This document shows, one piece after another, positions 6,673 through 11,715 of a stretch of 32,239 nucleotides of DNA. The position numbers and the translations under genes are program-made. Each line of letters starts with the position of its first letter. Within the stretch, counting starts at the first letter, position 1. The stretch lies in the NCBI RefSeq assembly GCF_900078335.1, contig NZ_FKBR01000032.1, positions 1 to 32,239 of the forward strand, given 5' to 3'. Origin of the DNA: Bordetella trematum (GTDB taxonomy: Bacteria; Pseudomonadota; Gammaproteobacteria; Burkholderiales; Burkholderiaceae_B). The notes under the pieces were generated by a model. That model had not been told where the DNA came from and ran no database searches. It saw nothing but the letters and a program-made list of their open reading frames with translations.

Positions 6673-6725
6673 CCCTCCCATATAGCGGGGAGGGTGCCTG
6701 AGCCTGGGTGATGCTCATATCCCAG

Positions 6726-6938
6726 CTATGCAGGCGTTGATGGTGAGATCGTGTGTTGTGTCGGTTTTGCGTGAAACCGGCGGGGGAACCAATCGCAGTA
6801 GGTGTCTGTGGGCGTGTGGCCAAAAATCATGCAACAGCGACGCTCATGAACGCAGTCACCGCAGGTAAGGCCTCCAGGCAGTTCCATGCAAGTAGTTTCG
6901 CTACACGCCTTGTCGGCGCAGCAGCCGTGGTTGCTCAT
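6726..6938 (-). CDS. Cysteine-rich small phage protein (70 aa)
   Basis: The ATG at 6938 (MSNHGCCADKAC) has a GAGG site 6 nt upstream. The frame stays open further upstream, but those codons show no ribosome site and lie in the leader. Nine Cys are packed into the first 49 residues (CC, C, C, CxxC, CC and a final C). The stretch TCGDCVHERRCC is followed by a GHTPTDTYCDWFPRRF block; similar Cys-rich small proteins ending in CDWFPRRF are familiar from other proteobacterial phages, as far as I recall. It probably binds zinc. It is the first protein gene of the leftward transcript, in the place where lambda has N, but it is not Arg-rich and I do not claim an antiterminator role. Confidence 0.75.
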   Translation of the reverse strand: MSNHGCCADKACSETTCMELPGGLTCGDCVHERRCCMIFGHTPTDTYCDWFPRRFHAKPTQHTISPSTPA

Positions 6939-7177
6939 GTTTTTCCTCAGTGGATCCCCGGCGTACCGGGTGTTTTCATCGGTCTGCGTCCTGTCACGGC
7001 GCAGGCAGATGAATCTGGAGCAACGCCACGCCCAGCAACTCCCGCTCATCGCGGCTCTGGGTCGTGGCGCTACCTCTTCAATCGGCACGCGTTCTATAGC
7101 CCCACTCCCGGGGCAAGGCGCGTACCGATAGCCCCTGATCTTTCTTCAGCAGTAGGGGGTTGCGTGCTGGGCCTAGC
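6939..7177 (-). other. Leader of the leftward early transcript, hairpin-rich, no gene seen
   Basis: Together with the nut site this makes about 350 nt between the leftward promoter and the first gene. I see no supported protein gene, and no N-like Arg-rich peptide in it. Small hairpins include CCCGG-UACG-CCGGG at about 6959-6972, just upstream of the ribosome site, and GCCCC/GGGGC at about 7101-7116. A 10-codon frame starting MKTPGTPGIH ends two bases before the ribosome site region and could be a leader peptide, but evidence is thin. Confidence 0.4.
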
Positions 7178-7230
7178 GGTCCTTGCGGACCATCGGCCTG
7201 TTCTATCGCTTGGCTGGTTGTTAAAGAGCG
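7178..7230 (-). promoter_or_regulatory. nut site (boxA and boxB) of the leftward transcript
   Basis: In the minus strand boxA reads CGCTCTTTAACAA (7230-7218), a close match to the boxA of lambda nut and bacterial rRNA leaders. Downstream is a hairpin GGTCC-GCAA-GGACC (7191-7178): a 5-bp stem with a GNRA-type loop, like boxB. An outer GGCC/GGCC pairing can extend it. The site lies about 57 nt after the predicted start of transcription, as in lambda nutL. BoxA binds NusB/S10 and boxB is bound by an N-type antiterminator. This implies early antitermination, although I cannot identify the N-like protein. Confidence 0.72.
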
Positions 7231-7269
7231 TGCCGGCACTCGGTGATGCCTGAGTGGTGAGGCGTTGGC

Positions 7270-7337
7270 AACCCATAAATGGGCTGTTGGATGAATATTG
7301 AACCCAAATATGGGTGCTGTCAACCCAAATGTGGGTT
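7270..7337 (-). promoter_or_regulatory. Left operator OL (three sites) and leftward promoter pL
   Basis: Three 16-bp operators lie at 7270-7285, 7301-7316 and 7322-7337 (AACCCA-N4-TGGGTT; the last is perfect). The minus strand has a consensus -35 TTGACA at 7323-7318. The best -10 is AATATT at 7299-7294 (18-bp spacing), with a start near 7287. One operator overlaps the -35 and one fills the spacer, so repressor binding would block polymerase. The third lies just inside the transcribed region. Confidence 0.8.
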
Positions 7338-7340
7338 AAT

Positions 7341-7370
7341 GAAGAAAAAGAAAGCCGCCCGTAGGCGGCT
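7341..7370 (-). terminator. Intrinsic terminator after the immunity (cI side) transcript
   Basis: The minus strand has AGCCGCC-TACG-GGCGGCT followed by a T-rich run (TTCTTTTTCTTC). It ends transcription of the small membrane gene and repressor just before pL, insulating the early promoter. Confidence 0.8.
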
Positions 7371-7407
7371 GCATGTAATGCGAGGAATTTAGTGCGCGGC
7401 TTTCCCC

Positions 7408-7602
7408 TTAGCGCATCAGTGCTGGCATCCCATTCCGAACTGACGAAGATGCCGACATCAGGTCCATTACTGAAATCACGGTCACGACGATCGTGAGAAC
7501 CGCAAGCACCTTAGCGACCTTATTCACATCGGGCTTGGTCAAGCTGGCAACCATCCTGGTGATGATGTAAGCGGCAATCATGACGCCGATAGCTGGGATC
7601 AT
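7408..7602 (-). CDS. Small two-span membrane protein between cI and OL (64 aa)
   Basis: The ATG at 7602 has an AGGAG site 9 nt upstream. Two hydrophobic segments are visible: residues about 2-18 (IPAIGVMIAAYIITRMV) and 32-50 (VLAVLTIVVTVISVMDLM), separated by a short polar loop with Lys and Asp. It lies downstream of the repressor and ends at a terminator before pL, so it is expected to be expressed in the lysogen. This is the place of lambda rexAB, and small membrane proteins there often act in superinfection exclusion. That role is inferred from position only. The region before it (7700-7760) is unusually AT-rich and may hold its own promoter. Confidence 0.72.
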   Translation of the reverse strand: MIPAIGVMIAAYIITRMVASLTKPDVNKVAKVLAVLTIVVTVISVMDLMSASSSVRNGMPALMR

Positions 7603-7781
7603 GCAGTGTCTCCTAGGTCATTGCTTGGTTGATTGGGAAGGAGGAAGTCAGCACTACCACTGGCTGCCGGTAGCTTGGTAGCTGGTCAGCCAAGGGGCAA
7701 TAGATAGAACCGTTTTTCTTATTTTGTCACATTCATTTTAAAAATTTACCGCAGGACCATACTAGGGTTAGCTGCCTCTGG
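7603..7781 (-). promoter_or_regulatory. AT-rich spacer, possible promoter for the small membrane gene
   Basis: Nearly 180 bp without a gene between the repressor and the membrane gene. Positions 7705-7750 are markedly AT-rich for this GC-rich phage. In the minus strand a TAAAAT hexamer is present but lacks a good -35, and GTGACA is followed at 18 bp by TATCTA. A promoter is plausible but neither candidate is strong. Confidence 0.35.
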
Positions 7782-8174
7782 TCATGCCGCTTTTTGTGGT
7801 GATCCGCTTTTTCTCACGGCAGCCTTATGGCGCTGCACTTTAGAGCGGGCAAGTGATATGACCTCCTCGCGCTCGTCATTTGGAATGAGCTGAAAATCAT
7901 CGGGAGATATCCCAGGCAAAGGCCATTCTTCAGGCGAGCGATCGCCGCCTTTCTCCTGGGCGTTGATAGGAGTCGGATGCAACAACTCCCACGGTTCCAT
8001 ATCGCAGGCCCGCGCCAACTCTGCCAGATTGTCGATCCTAAGCGCGACCTCAGCACGACGGGCACGATCAATAGTCGAGCGACCGACGCCCGAAGCCTTA
8101 GCGGCGGCTTCGTTTGAGGCGAACTTCAAGCCCGGCCCGATCATCCGGTTCAGATTGTCTGCAAGGATCTTCAT
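7782..8174 (-). CDS. CI-like repressor, short form without peptidase domain (130 aa)
   Basis: The start MKILADNL at 8174 is preferred, because the alternative ATG at 8189 lies inside an operator. Residues 20-42 form a helix-turn-helix (SNEAAAKASGVGRSTIDRAR), and LARACDMEPWELL follows, a pattern shared by XRE-family repressors. After residue 70 comes an acidic linker and a short helix (DEREEVISLARSKVQ), then a basic tail. A LexA-type self-cleaving domain, about 100 residues, is missing. The gene is divergent from cro and flanked by operators. It should hold the lysogenic state by binding the six AACCCA-N4-TGGGTT sites; induction probably needs an antirepressor or another signal rather than RecA-driven self-cleavage. 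Confidence 0.85.
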   Translation of the reverse strand: MKILADNLNRMIGPGLKFASNEAAAKASGVGRSTIDRARRAEVALRIDNLAELARACDMEPWELLHPTPINAQEKGGDRSPEEWPLPGISPDDFQLIPNDEREEVISLARSKVQRHKAAVRKSGSPQKAA

Positions 8175-8182
8175 AGCGTGTT

Positions 8183-8256
8183 TACCCATATTTGGGAATA
8201 TGCCGGGATTCTCAGCCCAAGTGTGGGTTGACGTAACCCATAAACGGGTTGAAAAT
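8183..8256 (+). promoter_or_regulatory. Right operator OR (three sites) and rightward promoter pR
   Basis: Three operators lie at 8183-8198, 8214-8229 and 8235-8250. The plus strand has -35 TTGACG at 8228-8233, 17 bp, then GAAAAT at 8251-8256, placing the transcript start near 8263. One operator overlaps the -35 and one fills the spacer, exactly as at pL. The third covers the start region of the repressor gene and should control its promoter. Confidence 0.8.
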
Positions 8257-8263
8257 GTCCTGC

Positions 8264-8500
8264 ATGGAACATACCGAAATCCTCCCCCCTGTTTTGGCGC
8301 GGCTCCGCGAGGTTAAACACTCCGATCTCTCGGAACTCTCCCGGCTCTCTGGCGTGCCAGAAAGCACGTTGAGAAAGCTGCGATACGGCGAAGTGAAAGA
8401 TCCTCGCGTTCACACTGTTCAGGCGCTGGCCAACTACTTTGCGAAGGCGCCTGCGTTGGGCGATCCGGAGGCGGCCCAGCAGGAGGTGGGGCATGGGTAG
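8264..8500 (+). CDS. Cro-like repressor (78 aa)
   Basis: A small helix-turn-helix protein divergent from the CI-like gene. Residues 22-42 (LSELSRLSGVPESTLRKLRYG) are a typical recognition unit, followed by HTVQALANYFAK, as in XRE-family DNA-binding proteins. Three in-frame starts exist (TTG 8249, ATG 8255, ATG 8264). The promoter -10 is at 8251-8256, so the transcript should begin near 8263, and only the ATG at 8264 lies inside the message. It would be leaderless or nearly so, which fits the lack of a ribosome site. The expected role is to shut off the repressor and early promoters during lytic growth. Confidence 0.82.
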   Translation: MEHTEILPPVLARLREVKHSDLSELSRLSGVPESTLRKLRYGEVKDPRVHTVQALANYFAKAPALGDPEAAQQEVGHG

Positions 8501-8639
8501 GTCAGCCTTTCGCCTTGCGGCCCGACTACTTCGGCTCGCCCTTCGAAGCGTCTACGGACGCATCCTGACGTTCCTTGCGTACGTCTGGATTGCTTCCTGG
8601 CTTTTGGCTTCCCTCCCCTGGGGGCGTTGGCATGGCTGA
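8493..8639 (+). CDS. Possible small membrane protein overlapping the end of cro (48 aa)
   Basis: A strong AGGAGG ribosome site inside the end of cro lies 6 nt before the ATG at 8493. The product has a basic amphipathic start (RSAFRLAARLLRLALRS) and one hydrophobic span (ILTFLAYVWIASWLLASLPW). Translation would be coupled to cro. Its 3' part overlaps the end of a minus-strand gene by 114 bp, so one of the two may be spurious. The ribosome site is among the best in the window, which is why I report it. Confidence 0.45.
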   Translation: MGRSAFRLAARLLRLALRSVYGRILTFLAYVWIASWLLASLPWGRWHG

Positions 8640-8993
8640 CTTGTTCCAGGCGCGGCCGAACCACAGCAAAAGCCAGGCGAAGGCGGAAATCGCGATAGTT
8701 GCAAGTATGACCTTGACGACGAGACGGGCGGCATCCCCCATATCCACCGCTACCCACAACAGCGCCTGCACATGCTCCTCTGTCATTACGCCATCCAATC
8801 GAGCGGCGACGACCCAGCGCACCCACGCAAGCATCAGCGACGCCCCAATCAGCAGCATCTGCACCACAAACATTGCGCCAGTGATTTTGTCCACCCATTC
8901 CTCCAGCAGGCGCGGACGGTCTTTCGCCAGTTTCAATGCGCCGGCCAAGAATGCCAGCCCCAAAGTGACCCATATCTGGGCGTCGATTTCCAT
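8526..8993 (-). CDS. Three-span membrane protein on the opposite strand of the early right region (155 aa)
   Basis: The ATG at 8993 (MEIDAQIW) is preceded by AAGGGG. Hydrophobic segments are at residues about 7-20, 38-62 and 91-112, with a polar Pro/Ser/Lys tail of about 40 residues. Orientation is opposite to cro and the replication genes, which is typical of accessory (moron or lysogenic conversion) genes. A TATGAT -10-like hexamer lies at 9040-9035 on the minus strand, but its -35 is poor. The function is not known. Superinfection exclusion is a reasonable guess for a membrane protein beside the immunity region. Confidence 0.65.
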   Translation of the reverse strand: MEIDAQIWVTLGLAFLAGALKLAKDRPRLLEEWVDKITGAMFVVQMLLIGASLMLAWVRWVVAARLDGVMTEEHVQALLWVAVDMGDAARLVVKVILATIAISAFAWLLLWFGRAWNKSAMPTPPGEGSQKPGSNPDVRKERQDASVDASKGEPK

Positions 8994-9078
8994 GCCTATC
9001 CCCTTTCCCAAGCGGTTGTTGTGTGAGAACTCCAATCATACGGGGAAGGGGCAGGGCGCCCATTCTGCGGCCCATTGC

Positions 9079-9243
9079 TCAATGCACCGTCGCACAGAAA
9101 GCCTGGGCGCTCTCAAGGGCGCGCCGGTCGCGCTCGTCTGCCAGCGCTTGGAAGAGTTCCATCACCGTCCGCTCGGACGGGTCATCAAAGCGACGGCGCG
9201 CCATGTCTTGGGCGGTTTCAAGCAGTTTTTCGGTATCGGTCAT
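9079..9243 (-). CDS. Small helical protein, minus-strand accessory gene (54 aa)
   Basis: The ATG at 9243 (MTDTEKLLETAQDMARRRFD) has a GAAGGG site 4-5 nt upstream. The product is a short, charged, all-helical protein without recognised motif. It lies upstream of the minus-strand membrane protein gene and is probably cotranscribed with it. The 112 bp before it, up to the CII-like gene, should contain a leftward promoter, as pRE does between lambda cro and cII. Confidence 0.6.
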   Translation of the reverse strand: MTDTEKLLETAQDMARRRFDDPSERTVMELFQALADERDRRALESAQAFCATVH

Positions 9244-9355
9244 TTCCCTTCCATTCGTCGCCCCGCCTTTGGCTGAGGGGCCAGTTATCCATGATCCGCA
9301 CTCTACCCAGCAGGGCATGAGCCGGAAACGCTGAAATCACGGGGGCTCCAGCCTA

Positions 9356-9871
9356 ATGACTTGCTACTACACAGTTACCCAATGGCGCGACGCGCTCTAC
9401 AACGCCATCCGCGCTTGCGATGGCGGGGTCGACTCTGCTGCGCGCTTTCTGTCCGATCGCCGGGATGTGTCGATGCATCCTGAATCACTGCGCCGCAAGC
9501 TGCGCGGACGTGACCACCTCGACGTCGATGTCGCGGTTTTGCTGGCCGAGTTTGTCAGCCGGGATGCTGGCGCGGCCAACCGGTCGAACGAGTGGCTTCT
9601 TTCCCTGTGCGCTCAGGAAGGGCTCCATGTTGATGACGTTCCGCCTGAGCCCGTTGGCGGGCACGACAACGAGGCCAGGGCGCTACAGGCGAAGTTCATG
9701 GAGATGTCCGCCGAGATCGGCAAGATCGCGAGCGTTACCGTGCAGACGACCTCCGACGAGCGGATTGACCAGGGTGAGGCAGATACGCTGATCCCGCTCT
9801 TGCGCGCGGCCCGCGTGTTGCTGCATCGCATGGAGCGCAATGCCCGTCGTGGTGCGCTGAGGGAGCAGTGA
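9356..9871 (+). CDS. CII-like phage regulatory protein (171 aa)
   Basis: The protein opens TVTQWRDALYNAIRACDGG, then AARFLSDRR and MHPESLRRKLRGRDHLDVDVAVLL. This is the pattern of the phage CII regulatory family seen in P2- and Mu-like and many proteobacterial phages, in which a helix-turn-helix covers roughly residues 20-60. The C-terminal half is helical and may oligomerise. It is the first large gene after cro in the rightward operon, so it is likely the lysis-lysogeny activator. The ribosome site is weak (GGGGG 12 nt upstream). Its stop overlaps the ninB start (TGATG). Confidence 0.75.
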   Translation: MTCYYTVTQWRDALYNAIRACDGGVDSAARFLSDRRDVSMHPESLRRKLRGRDHLDVDVAVLLAEFVSRDAGAANRSNEWLLSLCAQEGLHVDDVPPEPVGGHDNEARALQAKFMEMSAEIGKIASVTVQTTSDERIDQGEADTLIPLLRAARVLLHRMERNARRGALREQ

Positions 9872-10326
9872 TGCGACAGCGTCTGCTCAACCCGAAATCC
9901 TTTCTGCTCCGTGGTGAGAGCCAGCAGGCCGCCGCGCAAGCGTATCTGGCCAATTTGCCGCTGGATGCCGACGAGCCGTTGGAGCTGGTGGTGCGCGAGC
10001 GCGTCAAGCCGCGCAAGATGAGCCAGAACGCCTTGATGTGGGCCGGCCCGCTGGCAGACATCGCTGAACAGGCATGGGTGAACGGCAAGCGCTTCAGTGC
10101 CGAGGCGTGGCATGAACACTTCAAGCGCGAATTCCTGCCCGAAGAGTTCGATCCTGAGCTGTGCCAGGAGGGCTACGTGAAGTGGCAGATCACCCCGCGC
10201 GGTGATCGCGCGCTGGTGGGCAGCACCACGCAGTTGACCGTGAAAGGCATGGCGCAGTACCTGACGCAGGTTGAAGCCTCTGGCGCCGAGCTGGGCGTCG
10301 AGTTCCGCGCGCGAGGGGCCCGCTGA
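9871..10326 (+). CDS. ninB: NinB-family recombination protein
   Basis: The start ATG 9871 overlaps the previous stop and has GGGAG 5 nt upstream. The family pattern is clear: an N-terminal beta part, then RVKPRKMSQNALMWAGPLADIAEQ, then EAWHEHFKREFLPEEF, and a C-terminal TTQLTVKGMAQYLTQVEASGAELGV. NinB (Orf of lambda) binds single-stranded DNA and assists recombination mediated by phage or host annealing proteins, consistent with the YqaJ/RecT module in the left operon. Length, 151 residues, is normal. Confidence 0.9.
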   Translation: MRQRLLNPKSFLLRGESQQAAAQAYLANLPLDADEPLELVVRERVKPRKMSQNALMWAGPLADIAEQAWVNGKRFSAEAWHEHFKREFLPEEFDPELCQEGYVKWQITPRGDRALVGSTTQLTVKGMAQYLTQVEASGAELGVEFRARGAR

Positions 10327-10910
10327 TGCTCCGTCTCTCGCCACTGACCCGCAAGACCCCGCTGCGCGCCACTGGTGCCCGGCGAACCCCCCAGGCCTTC
10401 GCCGGGGAAGACCGGCGCATAAGTGAGCCCGTCGCCACCCTGACGCGGCAGGCCACGCTGCAGCGTGCCGCCATCAAGCGTCGTGCGCCCAAGAAGCGCG
10501 CCGGCCATGCGCCGCAATACACGGCCGCGTGCAAAGGGGAGTCCTGCTATCTGGGCTTCCCTGGCTGCCGCAGCTATCCCGAAGATCCCACAGTCGTGCC
10601 CGCCCACCAGAACGAAGGGAAGGGCATGGGGCTGAAGGTCCACGACCGTTTCACGGTTCCCGCCTGCCACTTCTGCCACGCGCTCTATGACCAGAGCGGG
10701 ATAGCCCGCGAGATCAAACGCTCGACTTGGGACTGGGCCTACACCCGGTGGGAGCCTGTGCGCGCCAAGAAGCTCGGTGAAAAAGATGGGATTCCGTCCA
10801 CGGCTTCGGTTGACCCTATGGGCAAACCAAAAAAAGTCGGGATTCCGACCGGCAGTCCGCGAGAAGCTGCTGCCATTGAATTTAGCGAGGAGCAGGCCCA
10901 TGGCCAGTGA
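10326..10910 (+). CDS. DUF1364 / YbcO-like zinc-binding nuclease family protein
   Basis: The core, residues about 60-120, matches the DUF1364 family: CKGESCYLGFPGC, then a VVPAHQNEGKGMGLK block with the family His, then VPACHFCHALYDQ, giving two Cys clusters and His residues that bind metal in an HNH-like fold. YbcO of lambdoid prophages is a nuclease of this group. The N-terminal 58 residues are strongly basic. The C-terminal 60 residues carry a repeated KxGIP[S/T] motif that looks like an added tail, encoded by two similar hairpin-forming DNA units (10785-10798 and 10836-10849). The start overlaps the ninB stop; the end overlaps the next gene by 11 bp. Confidence 0.85.
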   Translation: MLRLSPLTRKTPLRATGARRTPQAFAGEDRRISEPVATLTRQATLQRAAIKRRAPKKRAGHAPQYTAACKGESCYLGFPGCRSYPEDPTVVPAHQNEGKGMGLKVHDRFTVPACHFCHALYDQSGIAREIKRSTWDWAYTRWEPVRAKKLGEKDGIPSTASVDPMGKPKKVGIPTGSPREAAAIEFSEEQAHGQ

Positions 10911-11715
10911 TTGGATCAAGATGAGGACGGACCTGTACCGCGACCCGCGCGTGTGCGTGATGGCGGACCTGCTGATGAACGAAGACGGTGAACTCGCGCG
11001 TTACGTTAACCAGCATTGCCAGCGTCACCTTACCGTAACGCGTAACGTTATGCGTAACGTAACGGTCGGCGCACTAGTTTCGGTGTGGGGAGTAATGCGG
11101 CTGCGTGGAAAGGCTGAGGGCACGGATTTGGTGTGTCGCGCCGTTACCACAAGCGTGCTGGACGATATCGCCGAATTGCCTGGCATGGGTGCAGCAATGG
11201 AAGCTGTCGGCTGGGTCGTCAGCACCGATGAAGGCCTTGTATTTCCAAGGTTTTTTGAGGATCACAACGTCGATCCGGACGCCTCTTCCAAGTCCAAATC
11301 TGCTGCGCGGCAACAGCGTTATCGAGAGCGTCAAAAACAGGAAAGTGACGTAACGCGTGACGTAACGCGTGACGCAAAAGTGACGCCTAGAGAAGAGAAG
11401 AGAAGAGAATATAAAGATAACCCCCCTAACCCCCCGGCGGGGGGGGAAGGCTGGTCGCTGCCGGACTGGATTCCTGCCGAACCTTGGCGGCAATTCGAGG
11501 AAATGCGGCGGAAGAAGAAAAAGCCCATGACCGACGCGGCCCGCAAGCTGGCCGTGACCAAACTCGATGGGCTGCGAGCTGATGGCCACGACGTGGCCGT
11601 GACGATCGAGCAGTCCATCCTGCACGCTTGGGACACGTTCTATGCCCCTAAGTCCGCAGGCTCTGCGTCGCAGGGCGCCCTGGGCGGCGCTTCTCCGTGG
11701 GAGGGCGCGGTTTGA
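10900..11715 (+). CDS. Replication initiator / helicase-loading protein (271 aa)
   Basis: The start ATG 10900 (MASDWIKMRTDLYRDPRV) has GGAG 8 nt upstream and matches the start of a phage protein family found beside DnaB-type helicases. Residues 1-140 form the N-terminal domain. Residues about 140-185 are a charged low-complexity linker (RQQRYRERQKQ, VTRDVTRDAK). Residues 185-271 hold a helical C-terminal domain with PEWIP-like PDWIPAEPWRQF and DGLRADGHDVAVTIEQSI. By analogy with lambda O it should bind origin repeats and recruit the helicase encoded two genes on. The gene itself contains clustered GTAACG repeats and an AT/purine-rich tract, the likely origin. Confidence 0.78.
   Translation: MASDWIKMRTDLYRDPRVCVMADLLMNEDGELARYVNQHCQRHLTVTRNVMRNVTVGALVSVWGVMRLRGKAEGTDLVCRAVTTSVLDDIAELPGMGAAMEAVGWVVSTDEGLVFPRFFEDHNVDPDASSKSKSAARQQRYRERQKQESDVTRDVTRDAKVTPREEKRREYKDNPPNPPAGGEGWSLPDWIPAEPWRQFEEMRRKKKKPMTDAARKLAVTKLDGLRADGHDVAVTIEQSILHAWDTFYAPKSAGSASQGALGGASPWEGAV
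11000..11064 (+). repeat. Cluster of GTAACG repeats inside the replication gene (iteron-like)
   Basis: GTAACG occurs at 11035, 11042, 11054 and 11059, with an inverted CGTTAC at about 11000. The spacing of the first pair and the partly overlapping last pair suggest protein-binding sites rather than codon bias alone. Confidence 0.55.
11345..11421 (+). other. Candidate replication origin: tandem 12-bp iterons plus AT-rich tract
   Basis: GTGACGTAACGC is repeated in tandem at 11345-11356 and 11357-11368, followed by GTGACGC at 11369 and GTGACGCC at 11380. Directly after lies an AT- and purine-rich tract (11388-11421, repeated AGAAG then AATATAAAGATAA), the least GC-rich stretch of this gene, and then a C-run/G-run hairpin at about 11422-11446. 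The layout of iterons then a DNA-unwinding tract inside the initiator gene is the same as lambda ori within O. Confidence 0.6.

Larger units (their letters stand above)
5880..6725 (-). ncRNA. Large multi-domain structured RNA (about 846 nt), family unknown
   Basis: No convincing protein gene lies here; frames are short and lack ribosome sites. In the minus strand there are three long-stem domains: A (6556-6672), B (6353-6470) and C (6176-6256). Each is preceded by a 7-bp hairpin: 6673-6694, 6472-6494 and 6257-6279. Domains A and B share one architecture, with six stem pairs differing and pairing kept. Other elements are a 6-bp hairpin at 6505-6529 whose loop can pair with 6547-6553 (pseudoknot), hairpins at 6317-6332, 6340-6351, 6138-6155, 6073-6085, 5950-6003 and 5886-5903, and two CC-GAAA-GG tetraloop hairpins. 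Positions 6704-6713 can pair with 6114-6124 and would enclose A-C. The region begins directly after a stop codon and ends at the tRNA. Large ornate RNAs (GOLLD, ROOL) share this phage-and-tRNA setting; membership is unproven. Confidence 0.85.

Noticed and set aside
6353-6694. CRISPR array
   Set aside because: A 21-bp direct repeat is present twice (6438-6458 and 6640-6660), but there are only two copies about 200 bp apart and they are parts of paired stems, not repeat-spacer units.
7078-7323. 81-codon frame across the leftward leader
   Set aside because: Its start lies inside the -35 region of pL, so it would not be on the message, and it runs through boxA and boxB.
9793-9805. Rightward boxA (CGCTCTTG) as a nutR site
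   Set aside because: It lies inside the CII-like gene, far from pR, without a convincing boxB hairpin after it.
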